Positions 13,983 to 25,976 of a stretch of 64,000 nucleotides of DNA are shown here, piece by piece (within the stretch, counting starts at the first letter, position 1; each line of letters opens with the position of its first letter). Source of the stretch: Engraulis encrasicolus. Its lineage: Eukaryota; Chordata; Actinopteri; Clupeiformes; Engraulidae. The stretch lies in assembly GCF_034702125.1 (NCBI RefSeq), contig NC_085861.1:4651145-4715144 (forward strand). Direction: 5' to 3'. Both the position numbers and the translations under genes were made by a program. Below the pieces are notes generated by a model, which saw nothing but the letters and a program-made list of their open reading frames with translations, did not search any database and was not told where the DNA came from.

Positions 13983-14474
13983 TGTGAGTTAGTTTACCAT
14001 GTGTGTCACTCATGCACATGACCAGTCAGAGTTGTATAAACTAGAAGTACTCCTTACTTAGATGTAATTACAGCGCTACTAGTGGTATAACAAAGTTGAA
14101 ACCATGTATTATCACACAGTACCAATAGCATTGTAATGACATCTGTAAGAGTACTCCACTTCTAATTGTCCTTTATACAACTATGGTAATGACAATGTTC
14201 ATAACTAACAGCTAGTTGAAGAAGGTAGGTCTGACTCTGCACACTTCACACTGTATGTCAAACAGACAGACGTTTCGACCAAAGCCATCTTGTTTTTTTG
14301 CTCTTACAAACTGCTACCTGAATCAATAGAGTATACTGTAGTTAAAAAAGCCAAGGGGCCAGAATTCTACTGCTCAACAATTTTGGTAAAAGGGTTAATA
14401 TTGCAAGAATTACAAAAAACAGAAAGGAAAACAATCGTATTATCCTACTGAAAGTGAGCTCTGAAAAAAATAAA

Positions 14475-14855
14475 CAATCACACAAAACACACAACTACAC
14501 ACAAAAGACACAACTACACACAAAACACACAACTACACACAAAACACAGACACACAGACACACACAGACACACAGACACACAGACACACACACAGACACA
14601 CACACAACTACACACACAACTACACACACAACTACACACACACACACACTCACACTACACACACACACAACTACACACACACACACACAAACAAAAAGCC
14701 TAAAATATCCAGTTGGGCCAGAGTACACGCAATACACACAATCCGATTTCCTGCCGTGAAGCAACTCATTCTAGAGAGAGTTACTCATGGCAGTGTCATG
14801 TTGCGTACACGCACGCACACACACACACACACACTCACTCACTCACAAACTCTCT

Positions 14856-14920
<65 letters not shown>

Positions 14921-14980
14921 GCACACACACGGGCACACGGGCACACACACGGGCACACACGGGCACACACGGGCACAACT
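14475..14980. repeat. CA-based minisatellites, ACAACTACAC and ACGGGCACAC types
   Basis: Units of CACAACTACACACAAAA (14475-14640), CACACAGA variants, a pure CA run (about 14860-14918) and five ACGGGCACAC-like units (about 14915-14978). About 100 bp of unique sequence lies at 14700-14805. Confidence 0.9.
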
Positions 14981-15644
14981 CAGTCTCAAGGCAGACTCTG
15001 AGTCAGTCTCTCAAAGTCCTGAGAGATCATTCCTGACGGGAGGGGAGGCGTGGGTGTAGCGGAGGCGAGGGGAGGGGAGGGTGTGGCGGAGGTGAGGCGA
15101 GGGAGTGGTGGGTGGAAGATGTGCCAATCAGGATCAATTTAGCTCCAGAGGAGCAACATCCATGCACATCCACCCGTCCCGCTCTGATGTCTCGGCTGAC
15201 CTGCCAACCCAGTCAAGTCCAGTCCAGTCAGATGACCCGTGTGTCTGTCAAGGTGACTCCTGCGTGCCACAGCCACACTGCTCTCTAGCCAACAGGGCAG
15301 TGATCTTATTCACCACGCACTGATGAAGGCTTGATAGCCGCTCTGATGTCTCGGCTGACCTGCCATCCCAGTCAAGTCAAGTCAGATGACCCGGCCGTGT
15401 GGCGGAAGATGTGCCAATCAGGCTCCAGAAGAGCAACATCTATGCACATCCACACACCCCAAAGTCTCAGCTGACCTGCCAGCCCAATCCAGTCAAGTCA
15501 GATGACCCGTGTGTCCGTCAGGGTGACTCCTGCGTGCCACAGCCACCACACCATGCTCTCTAGCCAACAGGGCAGTGATCTTATTGTTAAGGCCATAGAG
15601 CCTGGGAGGAGCAGAGCATACAGCAGAGCGGAGAAGTCTCTCTA

Positions 15645-16173
15645 ATATCCTAACTCCCGTCCTCCCTTGCTCACTTGCCTGCTTGTGGCCTTGTGATGAC
15701 GTCACTAACTGTATTTCAATATCTTGCAAAAGCAGAATTCTAATGTCATTTTCTCATTTGTAATCGGGATGGTGAATGAAGAACAGTCCCCAAAAAAGTT
15801 GTTGTGACAGCGGGGAAACGTTATTGTTTTCTCCACAGAGTTGGGGTGTCCACGTAAGTCATGGGTGTCAAACTCAAATTGACCGAGGGCCAAAATCAAA
15901 AAAGTCGCGGGCCGAACTCAATTTTTTTTTTTTAAAATGACTAAATTAGTGCATGCATTTTACATACACTCTTTCCACATCCTGTGACACAGCAAATTCC
16001 ATGTTCAAGTCATGTTACGCTATACATTAATGGTGTATGTGGGTCAACTATACACATTTGAAATGATCTGGCGGGCTGAATAAAATTGCTCCGCGGGCCA
16101 AATTTGAGTTTGACATCCCTGACATAAGGTGAGGCCACACGCACAGGCCAAGGACAGGAGTCCGCATATTGGA
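15645..16173. mobile_element. MITE of the 'GAGTGCATCTC' family, interrupted
   Basis: Resembles 13688-13982 ('TCAATATCTTGCAAAAGC', 'GGGAAACGTTATTGTTTTC', 'GCATATTGG') but is split near its right end by the element at 15860-16121. The right-hand remainder resumes at 16130. Confidence 0.7.
15860..16121. mobile_element. hAT-type MITE (CATGGGTGTCAAACTC ends)
   Basis: CATGGGTGTCAAACTCAAATT on the left is mirrored by AATTTGAGTTTGACATCCCTG on the right. The likely 8-bp target duplication is ACGTAAGT/ACATAAGG, six of eight matching. Nested inside the MITE at 15645-16173. Confidence 0.8.
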
Positions 16174-16362
16174 CAGCGGCGGAAGATGTGGCCAATCGGA
16201 TCAATTTAGCTCCAGAGGAGCAACATCCATGCACATCCACACACCCAGATGTCTCAGCTGACCTTCCAGTCCAGTCAAGTCCAGTCCAGTCAGATGACCC
16301 GTGTGTCTGTCAAGGTGACTCCTGCGTGCCACAGCCACCACACCATGCTCTCTAGCCAGCAG

Positions 16363-16586
16363 TAGGACTGGGCGATATGGAAAAAAATGTATATCGCGAT
16401 ATGGATTATTTTATATCACGATAGCGATATGTATCACGATATAGCCTTAAAAAAAAAACAGTCAACCAGTTTGACGGACAGGGTCGAAAAAAATCTTTCA
16501 TCGCCTGTTTTCACCAGTCATCTCGTTTCCCAAGACACGTTTCTCTCGTCCTCACGATATATGTCTCGTCATATCGCCCAGCCCTA
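16363..16586. mobile_element. hAT-type MITE (TAGGACTGGGCGATATG ends)
   Basis: TAGGACTGGGCGATATG is mirrored by CATATCGCCCAGCCCTA. The target duplication GCCAGCAG/GCCAACAG (16355-16362, 16587-16594) differs at one base. The empty site CTCTAGCCAACAGGGCAG is preserved near 15286 and 15561. The interior is rich in ATATCG. Confidence 0.9.
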
Positions 16587-16649
16587 GCCAACAGGGCAGT
16601 GATCTTATTCTCAAGGCCACACATGACAGCCTGGCATGAGCAGAGCAGA

Positions 16650-16870
16650 GCACGCAGAAGGTACGAGGCACTGGAAATATGCACATTAGGTTCTTCCCAA
16701 GCAGCAGGTACGAGGCACTACAGTGGAAATATGCACATTAGGTTCAGAGCAGAGCAAGCAGCAGGTACGAGGCACTGGAAATATGCACATGTGGTTCTTC
16801 CCAGTCCATCCTACAGCAGGTACGAGGCACTGGAAATATGCACATTCGGTTCTTCCCAGTCCGTCCTCCC
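16650..16870. repeat. Four tandem units 'GGTACGAGGCACTGGAAATATGC'-type, about 47-58 bp
   Basis: GGTACGAGGCACT, GGAAATATGCACAT and GGTTCTTCCCA recur four times, with small insertions between them. They are followed by the left half of the 13688-type MITE (16855-16965) and a CA array (16963-17025). Confidence 0.85.
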
Positions 16871-17303
16871 TTGCTCACTTGCCTCCTTGCGGCCTCGTGA
16901 AGATGACGTCACTGACAACAGAAGTTTATTTCAATATCTTGCAAAAGTGCAATTCAAATGTCCACACACACACACACACACACACACGCGCACGCGCGCA
17001 CACACGCACACCAACACACGCACACCTCTTTCTGCCAATGACCTCATAAAACAGCTAATCTATTGGGATGAGGAGATCTCATGACGCATCACTCTCCTAA
17101 ACACTCCTCCTCATTTAACAGCGAAGTGAAGTCAGAAACAACAAGCGGCCGCGGGCCAAAAAAGGAACGAGGAAGCCCTGTGTGGCATTACATTGCGCAA
17201 GCCATGCAGATTCTCTGGAACAGTAATGAATGGTTGGCATTACGTACCCAGAGCTACCTACCAATGCAGCTATTTCATGGCACGCAGTACATTAATCGTT
17301 GCT

Positions 17304-17735
17304 GTGCAAGAAAAAAAGCTTTGTTAGAAAGCTATGCTGATGAGGACTTTGCATGCTAAAGAAAAGAACTGAACAAACCTGGAAGGAGGACAGACTGAAT
17401 GAGTAATTACGCAGCGAGCGAAAGCACTAGCCTAGCACTAACAAAGTGGCTGATGAGCTTTTAAAAAAAGTTAAAGTTAATGCTAAGCCCTAGTGGTGAA
17501 GGTGGCAGACGTGTCCTTAAACTAAACTTATTTGCGCAAGAAAAAATATTTGTTTGCATGTAGAAAGCTCTGCTGATGACTTAGCATGCTAAAGAAAAGA
17601 ACTGAACAAACCTGGCAGGAGGACATAGCCTACTGAATGAGTAATTACGCAGGGAAAAGCACTAGCCAAAGTGGCTGATGATCTTAAGAAACAGTTACTG
17701 TGTTAAGGGCTGGTGGTGAAGGTTTAGTAAAAAAG
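17304..17735. repeat. Tandem duplication, about 230-bp unit
   Basis: 'AAAGAAAAGAACTGAACAAA', 'TGAATGAGTAATTACGCAG' and 'AAAGTGGCTGATGA' occur in order in both units (starting 17304 and 17534). Confidence 0.85.
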
Positions 17736-17862
17736 CCGCACACCTGCAAAAGTAAGTAAAACATGTACTTGTAAACAGTAAAACATGAACTTTGCTGTTT
17801 GCTCTCACCCGAAGACTTTGTAAGAAACAGTGGGAAGTTGAGCGCACTTTCTCTAAAAAAAG

Positions 17863-18540
17863 ACTGGTGGTGAAGGTGGCAGACTTGTCCTCAATCTACA
17901 CATGAATGTGGGTGACCAACTAACCACACAAGTCTGAATGTCAGATTAGTGTAGTGCATGTGAGGACACTGCTGCTGCCACTTCCACCAAGCTTCCAGGT
18001 GGCTACGGAGGCAGTCTCTGACTCTGCATCAATATACAATGCTGCATTATACCACAAGACCACCACACCACACATGTGGATTATAGTACATAACCATAAA
18101 GGCAGAGAGAGTAGAGAGAGAGAGGTTCCATTGGCCCATTGTTTCTATTATGGCCCCCTTTAGGTAGACCTAGGCAGACCTAAGGACTGTTCTATTCAAT
18201 GCTAGGAGCATTATGACACGCCCCTTTAGGCAGACCGGAACCTGGCCGTGTTAGGTGCCCATAGAAACCTATTATGTTGGCATATCTCTATATACTTAAA
18301 GAATCTCTGATAAAGGCCCATTATACCAGAATAGTGAAGGTGGCAGACTTGTCCTTAATCTACACATGAATGTGGGTGAACCAACTAACCACAACAAGTC
18401 TGAATGCCAGATTAGTGAAGTGTATGTGAGGACACTGCTGCTGCCACTTCCACCAAGCTGCCAGGAGGCTATACAGGCAGAGACTGACTCTGCATGAACA
18501 CAATGCTGCATTATACCACAACACCAACACACCACACATA
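17863..18540. repeat. Direct repeat, two 205-bp copies about 470 bp apart
   Basis: 17863-18075 and 18334-18540 share 'GTGAAGGTGGCAGACTTGTC', 'ACACATGAATGTGGGTGA', 'GTGAGGACACTGCTGCTGCC' and 'ATGCTGCATTATACCACAA'. The spacer contains GGCCCATT and CCCCTTTAGG motifs of other repeats. Confidence 0.85.
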
Positions 18541-18685
18541 ACTATTTATACATCATTACGTCATCACTTAACTGTTATTCACTCACATGCAGTCCACTAA
18601 TCTGGCATCAGCATAGCTTTCTACATGCAAACAAAGCTTTTTTTTTACCTATTGTGGATTTGGGGAAAAGCCCTTTATACCAGAA

Positions 18686-18795
18686 TAGCGTTTCTCAACG
18701 GGGGCTCTCCCCAGGGGGCGTTACAGAGCCCTTGGGGAGCGTTCAGGTTTATGATTAGGTCACGGGGGCACTTGTTCAGAAAAGTTAAGAACCAG
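18686..18795. mobile_element. Short hAT-type MITE with exact target duplication
   Basis: TAGCGTTTCTCAACGGGG...AAGTTAAGAACCAG, flanked by TACCAGAA at 18678-18685 and 18796-18803. Same class as 53715-53953. Confidence 0.85.
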
Positions 18796-18849
18796 TACCA
18801 GAATCTGCCCTGGATAATTTGTATCTCAGGTTAGCATTTGTCAATCACC

Positions 18850-18861
18850 CTGACACACACA

Positions 18862-18892
<31 letters not shown>

Positions 18893-18917
18893 CCACCCAC
18901 CCAACCTGACACACACA

Positions 18918-18988
<71 letters not shown>

Positions 18989-19055
18989 ACCCACCCTGAC
19001 ACACACACACACACAAACACACATACCCACCCACCCAGACACACACACACCTGTT
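18850..19055. repeat. CA arrays with CCCACCCACCCTGAC spacers
   Basis: Four CA blocks are separated by CCCACCCACC(C/A)-GACAC modules, which makes a higher-order repeat. Frames on either strand are artefacts. Confidence 0.95.
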
Positions 19056-19195
19056 ACGCTTCACATTGCTAGCATGCTCTTGGTATCGTATAGTGAGGGT
19101 GGATTTAGGTGACTGGGTTATCCAGCACAACAGATGGTGTCAGGGGAGCAGGTGCAGAACACAGAAAGTATACAGTACTACTCCCCTTCTTAGAG

Positions 19196-19214
19196 GCAGA
19201 GAGAGAGAGGGAGA

Positions 19215-19287
<73 letters not shown>

Positions 19288-19393
19288 CGGGGGGGAGAGA
19301 AGGAGGGAGAGAGAGAGAGAGAGAGAGAGGGGGGGAGGGGAGAGAGAGAGAGAGAGGGGGGGGGGGGGCACACACACACACACGACCCAGAAG

Positions 19394-19490
<97 letters not shown>
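19196..19490. repeat. (GA)n array joined to (CA)n array
   Basis: GA/GGGA tract 19196-19368 passes through a G run into CA (19369-19487). An abrupt switch from a pure purine tract to alternating purine-pyrimidine is seen on the same strand. Confidence 0.95.
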
Positions 19491-19492
<2 letters not shown>

Positions 19493-19609
19493 TGTGTAGG
19501 AGCATCAGCTGTGTTGTGAGGGGAGCAGGAGGAAACTGGATCCTTCTACAGCCTGCTGACACACAACATGGGCTGGGCACAACACACACACAGACCCTGG
19601 TAAACACAC

Positions 19610-20145
<536 letters not shown>

Positions 20146-20204
20146 GATGAATATGCACAGTCACAGACATGATGATCAAGTGCACATGCCGTTATGGAAG
20201 TACT

Positions 20205-20862
20205 CAGCCTGATCTCCAAAAATTCCGTGCTCCTGGACACGGATGTTAAGGACACGAAATCCGTGTCCAGGAGCACAGATTTTGCCAAAATTCCGTGCTC
20301 CTGGACACGGAATTGTTTTCCGTGCTCCTGGACACGGAATTGTTTTCCGTGATGGGCACACGGAAGTGCTTTATATAGGCTATTACCACAGCACTGTGTT
20401 AACTCTATCATTAGAAAATACATACCAAATGCTAATCCTAAACAAAATAATGCTATAGCAATTTAAGTTGTGCCCTGACCAAAACATTCCCTAACCTTAA
20501 CCTGTCATTAAAGACATGTTTTTGAGAAATACCTTTTCCAGTTGGTTGCTAGGCTATCAAACTCATATAATGAATGAAAGAAAACTAGCTGTGCCCAGAC
20601 CAAAACAATCCCTAACCCTAACCTGTCAGTAAGAAATGTTTTTTTTTTTAGACAAAATATTTGAAATTAGAAAAATCCTGAGAAAACACAAGACTGTGGA
20701 AATAGCCTTTAGAAAGCACTTCAAACAATTCCGTGTCCAGGAGCACGGAAAACAATTCTGTGTCCAGGAGCACGGAATTTTGGCAAAATCCGTGCTCCTG
20801 GACACGGATTTTGTGTCCTTAACATCCGTGTCCAGGAGCACGGAATTTTTGGAGATCATGTT
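20205..20862. mobile_element. hAT-type element with hairpin iterons in both arms
   Basis: Flanked by an exact 8-bp duplication GAAGTACT (20197-20204 and 20863-20870). Arms of about 140 bp are inverted copies of each other, and each holds several copies of the inverted-repeat unit TTCCGTG-8 nt-CACGGAA (loop TCCAGGAG or complement). At least five units lie in 20222-20350 and four in 20728-20848. The centre has two direct copies of 'CCAAAACA(T/A)TCCCTAACC' about 120 bp apart. No coding frame is present. Confidence 0.85.
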
Positions 20863-20929
20863 GAAGTACTAGAAAAGCGGCTATAAAAGCTAAAAACCAG
20901 GAAATTTTCTGCAAGGGCGAAATGATGTA

Positions 20930-21080
20930 ATGCAATTGAGGCCGAGGGCCAAACAAATCACCCAGCTGTATGGCCGCAGATAGGATGTATGTTTTAATTT
21001 GTTCCAACCTCATGGCAGGCCAAATGTTTACCGTGCCCGGGCCGGATCTGGCCCGCGGGCCGCCATTTGGAGACCACTGC
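20930..21080. mobile_element. Degraded MITE with GGGCCGGATCTGGCCCGCGGGCC
   Basis: GAGGCCGAGGGCCAAACAAAT at the left and CCATTTGGAGACCACTG at the right are reminiscent of the 'GGGCC...GCGGGCC' class seen at 15860. No target duplication was found. Confidence 0.45.
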
Positions 21081-21084
21081 AGTC

Positions 21085-21405
21085 AGTGTTGATGACATTA
21101 AAAATCGCGTACCCCCACTTTAAAAATCCCCACTACACCACTGCGCTTGGCCTTTACTAAGTAACAATACAAGACAAATCTGGACACTAAAAAATAGCCT
21201 ATTACTGTATGTGAATACAGCTGTTGGGATGACAAAGATTACATACATTCAGGAAAGGTTAATTAAAGGACCACTACAGTCAATTTCAATCTGCAGTTGT
21301 ATTGCTCACGCTACCCTTCACTTGTCAGTACCCGGTGATGCCACATTTTTTGGATTTTTAAAGTGGGGGTACGCGTACATTTTTAATGTCATCAAATAAT
21401 TAGGC
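21085..21405. mobile_element. Foldback repeat with CGTACCCCCACTTTAAAAA ends
   Basis: TTGATGACATTAAAAATCGCGTACCCCCAC at 21090 is mirrored by GTGGGGGTACGCGTACATTTTTAATGTCATCAA at about 21363-21396. The inner part ('CAATTTCAA(T)CTGCAGTTGTA', 'CTTGTCAGTACC') is shared with 63640-63705. Confidence 0.7.
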
Positions 21406-21727
21406 AGCTTATCCTGTCAAGTCCGCCAACTGTCCTTGATCTAAAGTCGTTGCTTCTCCGTTCTCGTCTGTTTGGCCAATCACCTGCAATACTGCTATGT
21501 GCTCATTCCTTTTTGTATTCAAACATGGGCAGAAGACTTTTTTTTTAAATCTCACTTCATGAGAAGTGGGTGGAATGCGTACCCCCGCGTACCACGCCCA
21601 CTACACCCCTGACTGCAGTATAGTAAGGCCTCAAAGAGCCACATCTTCAGGGCTTGTTTTCAGACTAACAGTAGTGTAAGTGATGCACGCCGACATCCAG
21701 TAAAACAGGTGCTGGATCAAACAGACG

Positions 21728-21905
21728 TGCGTAAAAGAAGAAGGAAAAATCCGCACACTGTTGCTGCTCACCGGTTTATTGAACACAACGTTTCGATATC
21801 AGGCTTCGTCTTCGTCAGGTATATATAGGTGTAGGAAGACCGCCTGAGGTCGAAACTTTGTGTTCAATAAATCGGTGAGCAGCAACAGTGTGTGGATTTT
21901 TCCTT
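21728..21905. mobile_element. Foldback MITE, CACACTGTTGCTGCTCACCG arms
   Basis: Arms of about 60 bp (AAAATCC..CACACTGTTGCTGCTCACCG..TTATTGAACACAA) are inverted around a centre containing ACGTTTCGA and GGTCGAAACTTT. Similar 'GAAACGTT' MITE sequence occurs near 55110. Confidence 0.75.
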
Positions 21906-22026
21906 GTTTTCAAACTACTCAGATGTCTATGTAGGACCAAAAAAACATATTGAGTAGTGATGAGCACAGGCCTGTGAGCTTGTGGCTTTACTTTACTACT
22001 GAAAGCAGTTCACACACTCACTACAG

Positions 22027-22322
22027 CAGGGAACCTATGTCTCGAGGGCCGTTTGCGGCCCTTGAGGCCGTTTCATCCGGCACCCGATATAATTTTAATG
22101 TTATGCAGCTTCACATGAAATATGACATATTTTGTTAAGGAATCTTAATCTCAATACAATTAAGTTATATTCAGTGGACCTAGAGAAGCTGGGGTCTGTT
22201 TTAAAGGTGGCTGCCTTCAATATTGGCCCAAAGTTCAGGGGTAAATCCTGATTTGTGTTCATAATGCGACCCTCGGATGAATTTGAAGTGGCCCTTCGAA
22301 TGAAAAAGGTTCCCCACCCCTG
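22027..22322. mobile_element. hAT-type MITE, family CAGGGGTGGGGAACC, with exact target duplication
   Basis: The right end GGTTCCCCACCCCTG pairs with the left CAGGGAACC (five bases deleted). Flanked by CACTACAG at 22019-22026 and 22323-22330. A second copy lies at 60724-61027 in the same orientation, sharing 'CACATGAAATATGACAT' and 'GACCTAGAGAAG(C/G)TGGGGTCTG'. Confidence 0.9.
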
Positions 22323-23103
22323 CACTACAGGAGCAGAAGTAAGATCAGGAAGTGCCTACACACCATGTGTATGATGAATGTGCTATGCATACTTAGTATG
22401 TGTAGGTTTTAGCACATGTGAGTACAAAGCGTATGAAAATGGTAGTAAAGGGAAAGAGTGTGAAATCACATCACACATGGGCAGAGCTGTGATCACACTG
22501 TAAAGGGGAACGTGCCATAGCCAGAGTGGGAGTGTGTGTGAATATGTGCACATGTGAGCATGTGTGTGAAGGCATGTGTTCATGAGTGTGTGTGCAAGTG
22601 TGTGTGTGTCAACAAGCACATGTACATTGGGGTGGAGGTGTTGCACAATAGAACTTTTTTTAGAATGCTTGATTCAGGCAGTGAGCAAGCATAACCGCAT
22701 GAATAGACCAGGCGCGATGCGATTCAAGCGACAGAGTGCAGCAGCAAGCGATACAAGCGATTGAGGAGACTGGAGTATGTCCTTACAGGCAGAAGGCAAA
22801 GCATTCAAGCATTCCCATTGGCTGTGGTCACTGACCTCTCTACAGTCATTGGCTGTCGCGACTTGTCGCCGAACCGCATCATAGAAAGTTGAGAGGATTT
22901 CACCTTCAAACTGTTGTTCTCGTTGCGCAAATTGCTCTAGTCTCCAGAATCGTTTTTGTCTCGCAACTTAATACAAAATCAATTACTTCCGTCGCTCGCC
23001 TCGCTCAGATCGCCGCTGGTGTATTTCTGCGGTTACACTGTGTTCATGTGCATATTGGAAGCTATAGACTGCAGGATATTATGCAGATTATGAGATTGTG
23101 TAA

Positions 23104-23205
23104 GTGGAAGAGAGGGATTCGAACCTGCAACCCTCAGATCTAAAGCCGGTCTCTTAATCATGAATTGTCTCTGGTAATGCTACCTACCAGTCCACCAGCC
23201 CAGCC
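23104..23205 (-). repeat. Possible tRNA-derived SINE fragment
   Basis: On the minus strand a B-box-like GGTTCGAATCCC follows 'GCATTACCAGAGAC...AAGAGACCGG'. The structure is too degraded to be a tRNA gene. Confidence 0.4.
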
Positions 23206-23274
23206 AGAGTGCTAATCAGTGCTGCTGCCTTAGAGGCGCAGGAGGTGACTCAACTAAGCCGGCGAGGGAGTTGG

Positions 23275-23880
23275 ACTATCCCTGGCCAGTTAAGCCTTCA
23301 TGGGCAAGGGAGCTTGACTATCCCAGGCCAACTAAAGTCGGCTAGGAAGCTCAATTACCTCATCCCTGGCCAGCTACGCCTTCATGGGCAAGGGACCTCG
23401 ACTATCCCAGGCCAACTAAAGTCGGCTAGGAAGCTCAACTACCTCATCCTTGGCCAGCAGCTACGCCAAAGAGAGTGGATCTAACAAGGAGCGTCATTTT
23501 ATTTCCTTTCCGGTATCCACTTAATGTCGGGTGAACGCCCCTTTAGGAGACCTTAGGTTAGGAGACCTTAGGAGTCCTGAGGTTGAGAATAAATCAAGTC
23601 CCCTTAGCGCTGTAGATGGCAGTAGCGCACGTCTTGAGCAAACACCTCAAAAATAGAAGAAGAAGGAGGGGACAACGCCCCCTTAGGAGACCCAACTTGA
23701 GCCCACGCTTTTGAATTGAGTGGGCGTGGTTTGCGTTATCTTTCTCTTATCCAGTATTTTTGGTTAAGCCTTCATGGGCAAGGGAGCTTGACTATCCCAG
23801 GCCAACTAAAGTCGGCTAGGAAGCTCAATTACATGTCAGTTACGCCAGTTACGCCTTCATGGGCAAGGGAGCCCGACAGG
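23275..23880. repeat. Minisatellite, about 84-bp unit, two clusters
   Basis: Units contain 'CTATCCC(A/T)GGCCA', 'GCCTTCATGGGCAAGGGA' and 'AACTAAAGTCGGCTAGGAAG'. Two and a half units lie at 23275-23465 and one and a half at 23763-23880. Derived fragments occur near 24190 and 24365. Confidence 0.85.
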
Positions 23881-24419
23881 GCAGAATTAAGATGGTATGG
23901 GGCCTCAAGGCTATAGGTTGCTGTAGGCCCCCACGCAAGACAAATTCTGCAACAATTTGGGGTGGGGGTGGGGGGGGGAGGTGTGGAAGCAGAGTGTCAT
24001 TATTCCAAGGCAAGCCAAGAATGAATATTAACAAGATTGGAAACTAAAACTCAACAACACTTTTCAATTTCACATCACATCTCACTTTTCAATTCCACAT
24101 CCCACTTTGTCCAATTGGCGCCACCCTTGGCAGGTGTGGGCCCTAGGCTGCAGCCATATGTAGCTTGTGCATTAATCCAGCCTTGGTGCTGGACTGTCCC
24201 TGGCCAGCTATGCCCTAATGAGCAAGGGAGCTTGATAGCGCTGCATTAAAATGGTATAGGGCCCCTAGGCTGGTATAGGCAATTGTAGCCCCCCTGTCAG
24301 GTGTGGGCCCTAGGCTGCAGCCATGTCTAGCCTGTGTGTTAATCTGGCCCTGGAGCTCGACTGTCCCTGGCCAGCTACTCTCTCATGGGTTATTCATCCC
24401 TCGGCTGCTCGCTCTAGCT

Positions 24420-24741
24420 CAGTGTTTCTCAAACTTTTTCAGACCGTGGACCATTTTGTCCCCCAAAATGTTCGGGGACCACCTGTCAACTGAATTTACA
24501 GTTGACAGGTGGTAATTTGATACTGCTACTTTGGATGCAGATCACTTGCTTTTTATTCACATTTACAAGTCAGTCTTATGTGGTGAAAATAAGACTTAAG
24601 CTTATGTTTATCGTTGTAATTATGCTATGCGAATACAGCCTACTGCTAGCTTGTCTTGGAAATGTAGAATTCCCCTCGTGGACCACCTGAGCTCTGTCGC
24701 GGACCACCAGTGGTCCCTGGACCACACTTTGAGAATCACTG
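24420..24741. mobile_element. hAT-type MITE, family CAGTGTTTCTCAAACTTT, copy 1
   Basis: CAGTGTTTCTCAAACTTT on the left; AAACTTTG-class end CACACTTTGAGAATCACTG on the right. Flanks CTCTAGCT/CTCTAGTG form a probable 8-bp duplication. Copy 2 in the opposite orientation is at 35282-35602; both contain 'GTTGACAGGTGGT'. Confidence 0.85.
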
Positions 24742-24755
24742 CTCTAGTGCTCCTA

Positions 24756-24792
<37 letters not shown>
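24756..24792. repeat. (AGCC)n microsatellite
   Basis: Nine CAGC/AGCC tetranucleotides. Confidence 0.95.
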
Positions 24793-25658
24793 TCTCATCT
24801 GGGAGCCCCTCTCTACAGCCAGAGAAGAAGCCTGATCCCACGCACTGCAAGCCAAACGCCATGCATAAGGTCACGGGGGAATTTGTACACCCACATAGAT
24901 TTTTATGTAAGACATGTATGAAAAACATCACACACACATAGATTTTTATTATGCAAGAGACATATGGGGGTCATTTCACGTGAAATCAGACACTTTGGGA
25001 CCCGACCGACCCGGATTTCGATCATACTTGGTGTGCCTTTTCAGTAGCAAGGTAGCACCCCAGAACTGCATTGGTTTGAATCTGACACTAATATTAAGGG
25101 AGAAACAGACTAGGAAAGGTTCACATGTGAGGGTAGGACACTATACATTCAGCCTTGAATATATCAGTCAGTGTTAGTCACAACAAGATGCCTGTGGTGT
25201 TGTTTGAAAGCTCTTTTCTGGCTCTACATATTACACAATCACCTTGGAATACAACTACTCTCAGAATATGAATTATGATAAATTGAAAAATTATAAATTG
25301 AATATCTAAAAAACCTATATTTTAAAATGGCCAGTTCCTTGTCGAAACGTAGCCGGCAATGTCATGAGCAGCACCTAAAATGCTGGTGTTCGGTTTGTTA
25401 TTCATTTCAGAGAGAATTTGACTCACAAATATGGCGTCATACAGACCACTTACTAATAATATGGTAATACCATAGTAGCATCACATGACAAAACAAAAAC
25501 AAAACAAAAATGGTCAGTGTCCATGGTCCCAGGTTTCAGAAACTAAGTCAGATGTCCATTTATACACACCAAATGATGATATGTGAATGTTTGAACATTC
25601 CTTCTCTGTGTACCTGTGCCATCTTCCCTTTACCGTACTTTAAAGATATAATCAATGG

Positions 25659-25976
25659 CTACACTCTCATTTTGTACTCTACCAGTGCATTTGAAGCAAC
25701 AGCTGTGTCTTTTGTAGATAATGTATAAGTACGTCCTGTTGCAGTTACAGGTTCCACTACCAGAAGCACATCCTGATGATCCATGACAAGTCTATCTGGT
25801 CTGAAGGGAAAAGTGAAGGATGGAGATGGCCCATGAGGATGCAGGAAGTTCAATTTCACCTCTCCAGTGCTCGGCATACATTCCTCAGCACATGCTAGCC
25901 ACCAGTTGCCATCATATACAGCTACAACATACCCTTTGATGCTTGAAAATGTAACACATTCCTTTACTGAGCTCAC
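25659..25976 (-). pseudogene. Transposase-like gene fragment, C-terminal copy (left arm)
   Basis: About 105 codons matching the last 105 residues of the right-arm copy, including YDGNWWLACAEECMP and DRLVMDHQDVLLVVEP. The upstream sequence is lost: at about 25988-26003 the reading joins to 'GTCAAGGATAATGTCA', which lies 180 bp further upstream in the other copy. This copy therefore carries an internal deletion. It is a remnant without a plausible start. Confidence 0.75.

Larger units (their letters stand above)
15111..16612. repeat. Local repeat of a unit of about 190-200 bp, three copies
   Basis: Copies at 15111-15313, 15401-15586 and 16177-16612 share 'GGAAGATGTG', 'GAGCAACATC', 'CAGTCAGATGACCCGTGTGT', 'GTGACTCCTGCGTGCCACAG' and 'GCTCTCTAGCCAACAGGGCA'. 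A fourth fragment lies at about 15334-15396. Copy 3 is interrupted by the hAT-type MITE at 16363-16586, while copies 1 and 2 preserve the uninterrupted site. Confidence 0.85.

Noticed and set aside
20222..20350. Regularly spaced short repeats resembling a CRISPR array
   Set aside because: The repeats are self-complementary, unevenly spaced, mirrored at 20728-20848 and bounded by an 8-bp target duplication. They belong to a transposon in a eukaryotic genome.
24461..24520. Conserved 'GTTGACAGGTGGT' as a regulatory site
   Set aside because: It is shared by the two copies of one hAT-type MITE (24420 and 35282), so the conservation is by descent of the repeat.
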